From positions 11,963,387 through 12,027,386 of the forward strand of contig OU612069.1 of NCBI GenBank assembly GCA_914767715.1: a stretch of DNA of 64,000 nt, given 5' to 3'. Source of the stretch: Membranipora membranacea. Lineage: Eukaryota > Bryozoa > Gymnolaemata > Cheilostomatida > Membraniporidae. Below the pieces are notes generated by a model. The model had not been told where the DNA came from, searched no databases, and was given only the letters and a program-made list of their open reading frames with translations. The translations under genes were made by a program, and so were the position numbers. This document shows, piece by piece, positions 1 through 10,562 of this stretch (the stretch's first letter is position 1; each line of letters starts with the position of its first letter).

Positions 1-221
1 GGGTAAGCATGGAACAGACATCAAGTTAACCTCAATTTATTGGTTCGAAGATGTGAAAAATATAAATATATATCATATGAAAGTCCTCATTAAATGATGT
101 TATTATTATCAATAGCTGTCTGCTATTGATTTGTGGGCATATATATATTTTTTTAATTTAAAGGTTTTAATTTGTGACGTAGTAATAATAGATGGGTTTC
201 ACTTTTAAACCATTGAACACA

Positions 222-246
222 AATTAGATTAGATTAGATTAGATTA
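222..246. repeat. ATTAG microsatellite
   Basis: A short run of a 5-bp unit (AGATT) repeated about four times. The rest of the first 900 bases shows no exon that I can support; it holds this microsatellite and the hAT-like element at 634-890. Confidence 0.7.
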
Positions 247-633
247 ACATGATATATCGCTTTTTAACACTTTTTAATATTGTATTGATGGTCATGTCTA
301 ATAGTTATTTTCACAGTTGAAACCTCCCGAATATTTGACGTTTAGTCACAGTGACCTCTGGAAGTTCATTTTGGGGCAAAAAGAAACTGAAAAGGCGATA
401 TATCACGCATATTGGCATCATTTTCATTCGATGAGAATGTTTTACAAAATCAGCCTTTGTAGAAAACAAAAAAGGGAAAAAAACAAAGATGAGGACAAAG
501 ATAATCAGAAAAATTGAGTTTGAATGATTTATAATTGATTATTGAATTTTTAATTTAAAATTTTGAATTTGTAACGTAGTAATAAAAGATAGGGTTTCAC
601 TTTTAAACCATTGAATACAATAATTATCAAACA

Positions 634-890
634 CAGGCTCGTAGTTCTAGGGAAGGCAAGGGCGCTCTGCCTCCCTAGAATACTAGACAGAGTGACCTAA
701 AAACGCTCTAATTGAATGTTCCATGCCAGAATCAGCTCATTTGAGACTTCCATTTGCTATTGATTTCAATGAAACAGTTTAGAGACTAGAGATTAACCCC
801 GGACACCGCAGGAGTGCTCTCAATACCCAACCTGGTGTTACTTCCCCCCTCAAGGATTTCTGCCTCCCCTACTACTTAGCTACGGCCCTG
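634..890. mobile_element. hAT-like non-autonomous element
   Basis: The ends are imperfect inverted repeats beginning CAG(G): CAGGCTCGTAG on the left and, read inward from the right, CAGGGCCGTAGC. A related copy lies at 43343-43587 with ends CAGGGCTGTAG and CAGGGTCGTAG, and the two share internal stretches. CAGGG termini are typical of hAT elements. I could not find an exact 8-bp target duplication here, so the superfamily call rests on the ends alone. Confidence 0.55.
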
Positions 891-911
891 TAACAGTTTA
901 GATGAACTCAC

Positions 912-1969
912 CTGACATGACATCGGTCAGGTTGTTATTCTCATCTTCTAGTGCATCAGAATCAGCTCCGTCAACAGGAACTGACATAGCGTCACGATTA
1001 GTAGCGTTCTCATCTTGTCTGCTTAGCCCTGTGAATAGGTAAATATCAACATATTTACATCATTGGAGTGTTTATTTACTGGACCTGTCCATATAAAGCC
1101 AAGCTTTGCATCCCATAACGTTTTCCATAATGCAACAGACTTTTTTATGAGTAGTCGCATCATACTCATACAAAAATCCTCCTACCTTATGATATGCTTT
1201 ATCATATTTCAACTAGTGGGTAATTTCAGCGACTTATTACCCAGATGGCATACACAAATTACAGGAGAACATAATGTAGTGGTTCTCCTTCAGTATATCC
1301 CATGATGCAATGTTTTACAAAAAGACACAGGGTTACTAGTTTTTTTCTTTTTTGGCATAAAGCCTAAGATCCAAGTGTCACTGCCAATGGGTTTCAGTTT
1401 TAGGGAGCTTGCTGCATACTCAAGTTCAGGAGGTCCTTAATGGCCTCATATCTAGGATGCATTCTAGTTTTCTAGGATATATCACATTCTCAGTATGAGG
1501 ATTTAGGGTAAGTTGCGTCCCTCTTTAGGGGCAGCCCAATCTTCTGCTACTCACCAAACAGCAAGGTTACTAGTTTAGATATCAATTGCGCCACAAACAA
1601 ATTTAAATCTCTGATAGTTGGCTTTGATTAGACAAACTGCATACAGTGCAGTTTACTTAAATCAAACCTCTTGGGACCACAAAAATGTGTTCTAATTAAT
1701 TAGAGTTTGAATTAAGTGAGATTAGAATGCGTTGTGATCTGGCTGAAGGGACTAATTTTCCTTGGAATTTTGAGTTACTAGAGTTTTAATTAACCAGCTT
1801 ACACTGTACCTTGATAATCGTCTTCCTCCTCTTCCTCTGGGTCTGGGTTGAGAGAAGCGCTTCCAAAAAACCTCTCCATGTAGTTATAGTGCTGTGAGTT
1901 AGTGTTACCATATCCACCAGCTAACTTTGTGCGCTTGAGATGCCTCCGGGCATTATTCCTGTTCGCCAT
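912..1969 (-). CDS. Unknown protein, paralogue of the 389-residue membrane protein (partial, exons 1-2)
   Basis: Two exons on the minus strand, 1969-1810 and 1028-912, both ending in phase 1; the gene continues beyond the left edge. The start at 1969 has a good context (GCCATGG) and aligns with the start of the gene at 19358: both open with RNNA..HLKR.KL, then a glycine-rich stretch, then a (R/K)FFG motif and an acidic tail. An in-frame upstream ATG at 2008 is possible but has no counterpart in the paralogue. Exon 2 is short, acidic and low in hydrophobic residues, with the same phases and nearly the same length as exon 2 of the paralogue (117 against 123 nt). The membrane part seen in the paralogue would lie outside the window. 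The donor of exon 1 is formed at the edge of a MITE (1644-1806). Function unknown. Confidence 0.6.
1366..1565 (-). repeat. Dispersed ~210-bp repeat
   Basis: Inverted relative to two tandem copies at 54241-54700. Shared landmarks are 'ctcagtatgaggattta', 'gaggtcctt/aggacctc' and 'gggcagcccaatcttct'. It lies in the intron between the two exons of the left-edge gene. No terminal repeats or coding content were seen, so its class is unknown. Confidence 0.65.
1644..1806. mobile_element. MITE, TA-flanked, CAGTG ends (copy 1)
   Basis: The element starts CAGTGCAGTTTACTTAA and ends CCAGCTTACACTG, with a TA on each side (1642-1643 and 1807-1808). Other copies are at 28130-28284 and 61571-61698. CAGTG ends with TA duplication suggest a Tc1/mariner-type transposase donor. 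The right-hand TA forms part of the splice donor of the adjacent exon (GTA, then CAG from the element). Confidence 0.75.
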
Positions 1970-2833
1970 GGCGTTACACTTTGTGGTACTTGCTGACTTG
2001 CAGGACACATAAATATCCGAATGTTTGCACCTGAAAACTTAGTTAATTTTCTTGATGTAAAATCAAGTTGTTTGCAGCATGTCAGTGTTTTGATTCTTTA
2101 CCTGGACGCCCCTCTTGTATTCCTCTCAACCTTGCTGTCGTCCTGTAACACGCTATAAAATTGACCTCGCCAGTGTTGTTTCTAAGGATGTAGTGAGTTG
2201 CACCACAAGAGTACGTGTTTGTGACGACACAGGTGTAGTAAGAAGACAGTGTTTTTTTATAGACTCATGTTCTCCATTGTACTGTAACTCTCCTGGGAGA
2301 CCAAGAGGGGTAACATGAATCCTAGAACAATATCTTCAACCGCGTCCTTGGTATTTCATCACAAACTTATTTATTTGTCTTCCTACTAGATGAAGGCAAA
2401 TTATCCGATATTATTCTATGGCTGTGTCCTTGATATTGTGACAAAAGCTGTCTTTGAGTTCAATGATGGGTAAGATGATGTACAGGCCCATCACCTAGAT
2501 ATTTGATCCAGGATTGACACAACCTTAAGCTTTGATCAAGTCATCAAATGCAAGAAGAGTCGTAAGTTCAACATGCGTTTTCTCTTTTGATATCTTTATT
2601 GTGACAGATAGCCCCAGGGGTACCAATTTGGAACAACTCTGTAGGTTCATTGTCAAGATGACTTTATTGTGCCCAATGGAAAAAGCAATTACAGGACAAA
2701 GTCTCAGATTAAATATAGCTAGCAGCAATTTTTTCCGCATTAAGTTTCACGCTCAATTATAATATTTGAAATGTCAGTTAGTTTTTCACTATTTAAAAGC
2801 TTGACTGCCTTTTCAGATGGTTTTGTATAAATA

Positions 2834-3030
2834 GGAGTAGGAGGTAGCTCAGTTGGTTAGAGCGATTGCCCTCTAACGCCCAAGTGTTGGAGGTCTCGGG
2901 TTCGAATCCTGCTGAATACTACTGACTACTGGGCTCAATTGACGCCCCAGGTGTGCTCCTACCTGCCTGCAAACTGAGAACAACTTGGCGCCGAATATGG
3001 CGGCCGAGCCCTTTAGGCACCTGTGTTTCT
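2834..3030 (+). mobile_element. tRNA-derived SINE (copy 1)
   Basis: The tRNA-like head has an A box (TAGCTCAGTTGGTTAGAGC) and a B box (GGTTCGAATCC). A conserved body follows, containing CCTGCCTGCAAACTGAG and TTGGCGC. The same arrangement is found at 12190-12395 (minus) and 34005-34205 (plus). The bases flanking the head do not form a tRNA acceptor stem, so I do not call it a tRNA gene. Confidence 0.8.
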
Positions 3031-3660
3031 CAGTCTTCGGACCGAGACTAAAACTTGCGATTTTAACACACATTATGGTCAGAAATAATCTCACTTCAAA
3101 CATGATGTGTCACACACCAGTATCTACTAAATGTGTTTGTTTAAGAAACCCTCAGAAACTCAGTGATATCTATACCTTTTTTTGAAGTAAGTACAGAGAC
3201 AACTCCTAACATGTGAATTTCAGAAAATGTTTTTACATTGTTCATGAGCTATCAGATAAATTATAGCATTATCTAAACTGTCAAGCAGGCCTACCTAAAT
3301 ATCATCAACTAGTATAACTCAGGGCCTTAAAATGTACTAACATTGTCTCATATTCCCAAGTGACTTGATCGCAAAATAAAATTGATATTTAGATATGTAT
3401 AAATATATGTATGAGATCCCATTGATCAAATTGATCAGAATGCTGCCAGTTAGTTTGAACAGCATAGCATAGCAACAATTTTAACTGATCATACCGATCA
3501 GTAATCCATGTCATTTACAGGAAGTGCCTGGGACAAAGACAGTTTTTTAAGACATAGTGCATAACTTTACTAAACTCAAGGCTAGACCCTTTTTTTAGGA
3601 ACTACCATGCATCCTTTTTTTTGGCAGCACCTCTATGTTAGTGATAGAAATAAATCAGAT

Positions 3661-4075
3661 CAGTGGCGTATATTAGCACTCACGGCCCACAGATTTTTGT
3701 GAATTGCTGAATAGCTCAGTGTGTAGAGCGTCTGCCTAAGAATCACTTTTAATAAGATTGTTGTGGGTTCGAATCCCATCGAGGTCAGTTTTTCTTCAAA
3801 TGGGTGCTTTATAACTGGAGCATTTTTACCGTAATCTTCTACTGCTATTGAGTTGTTTTCTGAAAGTACCCAATAGCTCAGTGAGCTATTGAAATACCTC
3901 TCTGATTGCACTATTTTGCTACCAATATGCAAAAATTTCCGTGGTGCGAGGGCGCTTAAGCGCCCCTCCCACACCCTCCCCGCCACGCCTACGGCGTGTG
4001 GATCGGGCTGTGCCCGATCATTATGCTCATCTCTAAAAAGACAGTGAGTGAAATTTTTTAGAATATACGCCCCTG
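3661..4075. mobile_element. hAT-type MITE with 8-bp target duplication
   Basis: The 415-bp element starts CAGTGGCGTATATT and ends AATATACGCCCCTG (read inward CAGGGGCGTATATT). It is flanked by the exact 8-bp duplication AATCAGAT at 3653-3660 and 4076-4083. Inside is a tRNA-like promoter (TAGCTCAGTGTGTAGAGC and GGTTCGAATCC), so a SINE may have been captured. The ends and 8-bp duplication are diagnostic of the hAT superfamily. No transposase is encoded. Confidence 0.85.
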
Positions 4076-4659
4076 AATCAGATCATTCAATCAATATCTA
4101 TATTCAAGATTTACTCAGGATAAGTAGATGATAAATTGAGACAGGATAAGTCATCAATTTCATACATACCTGTTTATCATTTATCAATATGTAAACTAAA
4201 AATATCAGAATAAGGTATCAGAATAATCTTTCACAGCAAATAAACCTACAAACTGATCAACATATGAACCTATAAATAAATAACACTGATAAATTTGTCA
4301 AAATAAAATGCAAAAATTCATTTATTGAATGCCGTTTACAAATTAATTCGGTTTGATATATTTCTGTTTATGAAACTAGATCAGCACAATATTTTGGCAT
4401 ATATAGGCAGCTTAATCTTTCTCAATTCAAGCTGTGTGCATGCACAGTGCAACCATCGGAGCCCGGAATACCACCGGCGATAGTTAGTGGCACATAGCCC
4501 GGTGAGCAAGTATGGTCCACGCTCACAGATAAACAATGAGGGCGCGCATGAAGCAGACTGCAGATACGGTATTATTTGAATTTTCATGGCCCATGAAGTT
4601 AACAGTCACACGAGTGTGGCCAGTACTTGTTTTCATATCCATTCATTTTCAGCCTCACT

Positions 4660-7600
4660 TTATTCGATATTTAGTAGTGCAGCATAGTCATCCTTCTGGC
4701 GCTGATCTTCCTCTGAACGGATCGCACATATCCCACCATCATTCCATCTACCATATTGTGCACTGTAGTGCAGCTCGCTGTAAGCTATCTTCAGGTCTTC
4801 TGTGACAAAAAAAAACATCAGTATTATTCCAATTTCTTTCACACACCATGGTGAGACCTGGACCTATTTAAAAACCATTATTATTATCGTTAGTGTTATT
4901 GTTATTTTTTATCATTATCATCACATATGCTTTGTTTTTGCCTTCAACATCATCCTGAGACGTTCTCTCTGATATGCAGAAAATAGTATTATTAAAATCA
5001 CAAGGATAATAATTATAAATTAACAGTAATGTGCGTAAAAGGGGCCATTTATCCACAGTGTGTGTTATAACCAGTGCAAAACCGCCATTATATTCAGAGT
5101 AAGCCAACAATCAATACTGGTCACACACTGACAACCTAGCCTGGGCAGGCTGTCGGGGGTGGATGGGTGGGAGAGGGGGGGCAGCCTTGCCGGTAAATCC
5201 GTTGTGACCTCTTCAAGGTCACGACATGGACCTGCCTATCATTTTAATAAATTCAGATATACGATATATACTATAACAAACACAAATATTTTTGTTAGTT
5301 TGACCACGAACTAGTCCTTGGTATGAATTTTTGATTCTTATTCCATGTGATTCCCTGTTCATTTGGCATGTCATTATGTTTGTAAAACTACTACTTACTC
5401 AGGCTCAGCTAGTAGAGACTGGCTGGGGCGAAGGAGATTTATTTAAATTCAGAATTGTGATCCACAGACATCAACACACAGACATCTATTTAGTCTATTA
5501 GTCATGTTGTGATCACATGGTCTGTAGATCATAGAATAAAATCGGACAACTCTTATTCTAATCCGAATTCACAACTATTGCAACTTATTTCGAGTTGTCC
5601 TCTCTTTCCAAATGGATTCACAAAGGCTGTCCCCCCCCCCCTTCCCACCCACCCCTGACAACCCCTAGGAAGAATATCAAACTTGGGTCCTGCAACCTGT
5701 GCCTTTGGTGTATTCACTGAACAATACACAAAGTGTGTTATAGTCCAAGTCCCAGTAAATGTAACAACTTTTGTGAGAAACAATTTATGGAAAGCTACTG
5801 TTTGAACTCAGCACCAAATCGCAGCATTATCCATATTATGTTATGTTAATTTGTACATTTATGAATCATTTGCCGGAACAATGATAATATTTCAATGCTG
5901 ACTTTATTTCAAACTAATGAGTATTGTATTGAATTAATATTCTGAGGGAAGAAACTATCCGACTCAGATTGAGGACGAGGGCTAGGCAAGGACATATCGC
6001 ACCTTTTTTGTTGATGATTGCTGCCAAGGATATCCAGTCATCTAAAGAGAATGCCCCAATCTTTATTCTTCCTTCATTTTGTTTCATCAACTGTGCGAGT
6101 TTGTATGTGTAATTAATATTTTCTTTTAGGTTTCCAGAGCTACAATCAAGTCTCTCGCAGTCACAGCTTGTCCGGAACACTTTGTATAGCGAAGCAGTCT
6201 TGATATTTAGTACCATCTTTACTTTGTTATCATCATCAGCATCATACAAGTTATCCAAGTCAATCAGCTGGTCAACACAGGTTGGAGTAGGGGAGTTCGT
6301 CTGAAAAGATCATTTGTTATAGCCATAGAAATCGGTGAGAAAATAACTCTGTAGCACCAAAAGTTGGATGCTTCATAATTTTGACATAGGTTACTGTCTA
6401 ACCATCTCATTCATTTTCGCAAGATAAACGTGAATGATGACAAATGGTTTCATAAAGTGCTAAATTAAATGCAAAATAATGTTTAAAAAAGGTTGACCCA
6501 CTTATATAGTCTACTCACCATGTATATGTTGAAGGTTATTGGGCCACAGTTCCCTTTTAAGGTGTTTCTCAATGATTTTATCATTGCCCCTTCGGCATCC
6601 TCTTTAAAACATTGGACTTTGGATGTCTGCAAGCATTTCATCACCACCAGATAGGATCTCTCTTTGTCTTGAATCTTTGAGGCACCATGCTGGCCAGATA
6701 TCAGAAAGGTGCTGAATAGGCTGTAACTCCTAAATGGATCTACTGCAATAAAAATGCAGTGTCTGCGATTTATACTTGGTTGAACACATTTAGAAGCCTA
6801 TAAACATCAAATGGTTTTGACATTAAGATTATGTAAGTATGCTTTAATTTTGAAGAAAATGTTTATAATCTTCGAGCCAATAAGCTCTAGTTGTTTTGTA
6901 CTAAATTGACAAGTTATATTTACAGCCATCTTTGCTTTGCAGGTCAATCTCACGTACGTATGAGATGCTTGGTGTTTGAGAGAGAAAAAAACTGTTCTTC
7001 TGGTATGCAATGGTATGACTAGCAATGGTGATGGTATTTGAAAATGGCTGATACTGATTCTTAATGTAGAGTGATCAGATTCCTTACCTTTATCTACTAT
7101 GGATATCACACTATCCTCTGATCTTCCTGATTTATTTACAGCATAAACCCTGACCTCATCGGGATGCTCATCTTCTGCGTAATTTATTTCTATAGGTGCC
7201 TTTGTGATGGATTCACTTGTTTTATGTTCATCCAAGTCTCCTCCGCACTTCCTATGCTCCACTATGTAATATTCAGGCTGTCCTTTCCAATCACTGTCAC
7301 AGGGTTCCCAAGTTACTCTCAACTTGTAGTTTGGACACCATGAGTTAGCATCACAAATGGAAGTGACATCAGTTGGTGGACCAGGGCGTTCTGCAATAAT
7401 ATATCAAAAAGAGCATTATTGTTCATACAATACTCACGATTTCCCCAAGACAGAAAAGAATGTTATCTGGCAAATTGTGTCTGGTTTGGCTTGTATAATA
7501 ACTCACTACCAAATTCCAGCATATTTCCAAGATTTTTGCAAGAAAGATTTGAGTATGACTTTCTGCTAAACGCCTTGCATGTATCGGCAATACATTTTTT

Positions 7601-10231
7601 GTACTTTTAAATATTGGGGCTATGTTATCACAACACAAAAATGCATATGCTGACTTGTATAGGGTGTCATTAAGCCAGAGAGAATCGGACGAATCAAGGA
7701 GTAGTACTCTGTAGCATTTAATGAAGTGAGTGTACAACTCCTAAAAATATAGCAGGCTTGCAGGTGAGAAGTATTTGGCATTAACCAACCCTTGTTGATG
7801 GTTTTGAATAATTTTTCTTGAGTTGATAAGTAATCCTTCCATTTTTAAGATTGTTAAGAGCAGCTATTTTAGTTTTATATCTATCGCTCTTGTTTGCTTC
7901 GTATCCATTCACCTGTAGGTTTCCTGCATCCCAGTCGTTATAGAGTCCAACATGCTCGCCAGCAAGTACTGCATAGAACTTAAGTATTTTGCCTTATTTA
8001 TTTGGAGCAAGCCCCATGATAGCAGAGATTATTATCTAGCCATTGGTAATAGTCACAGGGTATGGATATATCCTTACTCTGTGTAATAGTGAAGAACGTT
8101 ATAATCAAAATCACAAACTCACTACTCAATGCTCAACTATACATACTATACTTACTGTCAAAATAACACTTTTCATCTTCCTTCCATATCAGGTGTGGTA
8201 AAGCATTCCAGTCTCTCAGCTGCAACTTATCTTCTTCAGAGCGACAACACTTCTGGTCATGAAGTGACAGAGGTACACCAGGTTTAGCCTCAGCTTCATA
8301 TTGAGGTTGGCCATACTCAACATCAGGACATCCCTCTTCTAAATTAACATCATGTTTTCAATAGTTATGATAACATGTGAACTCGATATGTCTTTAAACA
8401 TTAATACAATTCAAAATTAATACTTTTCACAAACTTGATGGTCTGATTTTCTTTCTCTTTTTGTTTTGACACTGTATGGAAAATCTTTCGAGGTGAATGA
8501 TATACTTGCCAATAAAAAGAAACAAAAAAATTATTTTGCTGACATTCTGTTAGGAGTTATCTGTAGTAAAAGTATGTTTGTATACTAGGAATCAGCCATA
8601 ACAACCAGAAGCGTGGTTCATATGAAATTTGCTGAAATGGCCAATCAGTTACAACACAAAGGCTAAGGATAAAATACCACTCGTTAAACGTCAAACCTTC
8701 AAAATTCAGTTCTAAATTCAGTGGAAGATTTATATTTACATCCAAAGTGAAGAAAAACATAGACAATGCAAAGTTAAACCACTCACCATCTAAATCCTGA
8801 CAGTCATTAATGGCGGAGCTCAACTTCTGCCAGTCCTCAAAAGATGAGAATGGTCTTATGTATATTTTTTTCTTTCTTTTTTTGTTGATTATGAGCTCTT
8901 TCGTACTCTCAGTGCACGGTTTATAATCGTGTTTCCTCTTTTTATTTGTTTTGTTGAACTCAGAACGTTCAATGCAGCTGACACGATGTGCATTAAACAA
9001 TCCGGCATAATTGAGCTTTACTTTGACATCAACTCCTACACTTTTCTTGAATTCTATGAGCTCGGAAACACAACCTTCACACGGAGAATAGCTGTGTGAA
9101 AAGATAGAACCATGCAAAACTTCAATCTATTTAAATGGCAGGATCACACGCCACATCCAAAATTAATTAAATAGTTGAAGGGAACATTACCACTCTGAGT
9201 AGTCAGGTGCTAGCAAAATATTGAGCTCCGCTGTTTTTTTTTATCAACGTTATCATCTTAGTGTTCCAATTTTGTAAAGAGGGTTATGAATGAGTTTGAA
9301 ATGTCAATGGCTATCCCCAAAGAACATGACTTCACCTTCTAGCATCCTACTTCTTGCTCAGAGTGTCCAGAGGATCAAGATTTTGACCACTTACAGAAAA
9401 CAGTTGGATAACAAATTTTCCATCTTTTTGCATCTGCTTGCTTTTGATTTTCCTCTCAATCTTTTTGATCATTATAACCTCAGCATGATCTCCGCCGCCT
9501 CCTACGTTTTCAAACATTCTTGTCAAAATTGTTGATCCAGGATTTCCCGTTTTTTCTCTGTACAAGTGTGCTAGAATTGTACAACCCCCCTGTACAAAGC
9601 CATGCAGACCTGATCTGAGGAAACTGTTGAATACTCTTTCTTTCTTTCCATCTTCGGCGAGAAAGGCATCAACTGGAAAGGTAAAACATAAATACAGTTA
9701 TAAATGAAGAGAACTTTGTACTGCACAGCTGTAGCTTGAAGACCTAGTTTGAGGCTGCTATTTTTTATCACATCTTATTGTCCATATTTTATTCTATCAT
9801 GTGGCATATTCCAGCTTTAGAATCTAAATATTGTGGAAGCTATGGCCTCTCAAACTTCCAAGCTGTTTTGGTTTGGGCGCTTAATGCTCACTTAGATGCA
9901 CCTCTCTACCACTTAATGTCATCATACTTCAGGGGCACAAATCTGATCCATCCATCAGTGAAAAAATACCGTCTTCCCAAGCTAAATATAAAATTGAAAT
10001 CCTAAGTGAGCCGATTCCGATATGGATTATTTACAAATAATATGTTTTTAGGCAATTTTTCAGCATTCTAGCGGTGGCAGTGCCTCCCTGCATACCACTA
10101 CAGGCCTGATTTTTATATCTCACTCTAGCAAATGTGTTGGCTCTGATCGGTTGGGTTCACTTTACCCAACCAATCAGAGCCAACACATTGGCTATCGCAG
10201 ACGTACCTTCACTGGTCTCCTTCCTTTCCAT
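4660..10231 (-). CDS. AID/APOBEC-like cytidine deaminase, two domains with central FNIII
   Basis: Eight minus-strand exons: 10231-10207, 9672-9395, 9091-8787, 8338-8156, 7390-7088, 6742-6519, 6300-6003 and 4799-4660. The product is about 585-595 residues. Order: short N-terminus, deaminase domain 1 (HAE near residue 71, then SPCEGC), linker with RSEED, FNIII, deaminase-like domain 2 (DAE, PTPTC), second RSEED linker. Zinc deaminases of this family convert cytosine to uracil in nucleic acid. No signal peptide or membrane segment was seen. Phases agree at every junction except exon 2 to exon 3, which is off by one base. The donor of exon 7 (GTGCGA) is weak; reading through it would give a stop at 5914. 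The start is uncertain: the ATG at 10231 fits, but the frame is open upstream. AATAAA overlaps the stop codon. The family call is from motifs and flanking strands; no search was run. Confidence 0.72.
6003..6742 (-). other. Deaminase-like domain 2 (zinc ligands lost)
   Basis: Encoded by exons 6742-6519 and 6300-6003, with the intron at the same place as in domain 1, just before the Cys motif. Matching landmarks are VDPF against VDAF, FLISGQHG against FLRSGLHG, EDAEGAMIKSL against GDHAEVIMIKK, SPTPTCVDQL against SPCEGCVSEL, KVKMVLN against KVKLNY, and IKIGAFSLDDW against IYIRPFSSFEDW. The zinc His is Asp and the first zinc Cys is Thr, so catalysis is unlikely. The fold may serve in binding or regulation. 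Confidence 0.7.
7088..7390 (-). other. Fibronectin type III domain exon
   Basis: One exon, phase 1 at both ends, encodes a whole FNIII fold: PGPPTDV start, core VTWEP tryptophan, YYIVEHR strand, and VRVYAVNKSGRSE, the classic F/G strand pattern. Symmetric 1-1 phase is typical of shuffled FNIII modules. Four cysteines (ICD, WCP, EPC, RKC) are more than usual. FNIII domains are mostly extracellular, so its place between two deaminase domains is unexpected. Confidence 0.8.
8787..9672 (-). other. Deaminase domain 1 (motifs intact)
   Basis: Encoded by exons 9672-9395 and 9091-8787. The layout matches AID/APOBEC: a strand pair (CTILAHLYRE, then GSTILTRMFENV), the helix with HAE, about 30 residues, a strand (FVIQLFS), SPCEGC, and a strand (VDVKVKLNYAGLF). 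A lysine-rich insert follows, then a last strand ending in F plus DW (IYIRPFSSFEDW). His and the two Cys would bind zinc; Glu would shuttle the proton. The lysine-rich insert (KKRK, KKRKKK) could bind nucleic acid or act as a nuclear signal. Confidence 0.75.
10131..10189. repeat. 26-bp inverted repeat hairpin
   Basis: Arms 10131-10156 and 10164-10189 are complementary over 26 bp with one mismatch around a 7-base loop. Half of the same sequence (CCAATCACAGCCAACACATTGG) recurs near 51380. It lies between exons 1 and 2 of the deaminase gene, about 20 bases downstream of the exon 1 donor. Confidence 0.8.
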
Positions 10232-10511
10232 CTTACTTGGTACTGTTGTGTCTTCCGATGATGGTGAGGTGGTGAGATGAGGCGATCGATTAGCGCTCTT
10301 GCTATTCACTGCCAGGTGATTGAAGCTGCAGGAGTCTTATGTTCGAGTCCAACTTAGGGAGCTTCGATGATAGACTTCACTCGGATGTATATATCATGCT
10401 ACCAAGCATTATGATAGGTTTATCTGTATGTGTTGCCTGTAAGTCTAAGTTAAAAAGTGCCCCTGTTAAAGTGCTACATAGTAACTAACTGCACTCAAGT
10501 AAAGCGCAGAG

Positions 10512-10562
10512 ATATCACTGATATAAAGTGCATATAATATTTGCACTTTATATCAGTGATAT
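10512..10562. repeat. Perfect 21-bp palindrome
   Basis: Arms 10512-10532 and 10542-10562 are perfectly complementary around a 9-base AT loop. It lies about 280 bp upstream of the proposed deaminase start. The rest of 10232-11827 holds no exon I can support; a tRNA-like B box near 10335 suggests a worn SINE. Confidence 0.85.

Larger units (their letters stand above)
2009..4659. other. Intergenic region between deaminase gene and left-edge gene
   Basis: Apart from the SINE at 2834-3030 and the hAT MITE at 3661-4075 I see no supportable exon here. The open frames present are short and lack splice context or family resemblance. The promoter of the left-edge gene and the 3' end of the deaminase gene should lie here. 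Confidence 0.5.

Noticed and set aside
2834-2920. tRNA gene candidates (also at 3708, 12330, 34010)
   Set aside because: A and B boxes are present but acceptor stems do not pair, and three of them share the same long body, so they are SINE heads; the fourth lies inside a hAT MITE.
4660-4799. ITIM-like motif (IAYSEL) plus YAAL in the last deaminase exon, suggesting a signalling receptor tail
   Set aside because: There is no membrane segment or signal peptide in the gene, and the exon is better explained as the second copy of the RSEED linker.
5914-6002. Read-through end of the deaminase gene with a hydrophobic tail
   Set aside because: The parallel exon of domain 1 splices at this position in the same phase, and a matching linker exon exists downstream. 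Kept only as an alternative because the donor is weak.
9187-9221. 35-nt micro-exon that would repair the deaminase frame
   Set aside because: Its acceptor (CGGAG) has no proper pyrimidine tract and nothing in domain 2 corresponds to it. Mentioned only as a test.
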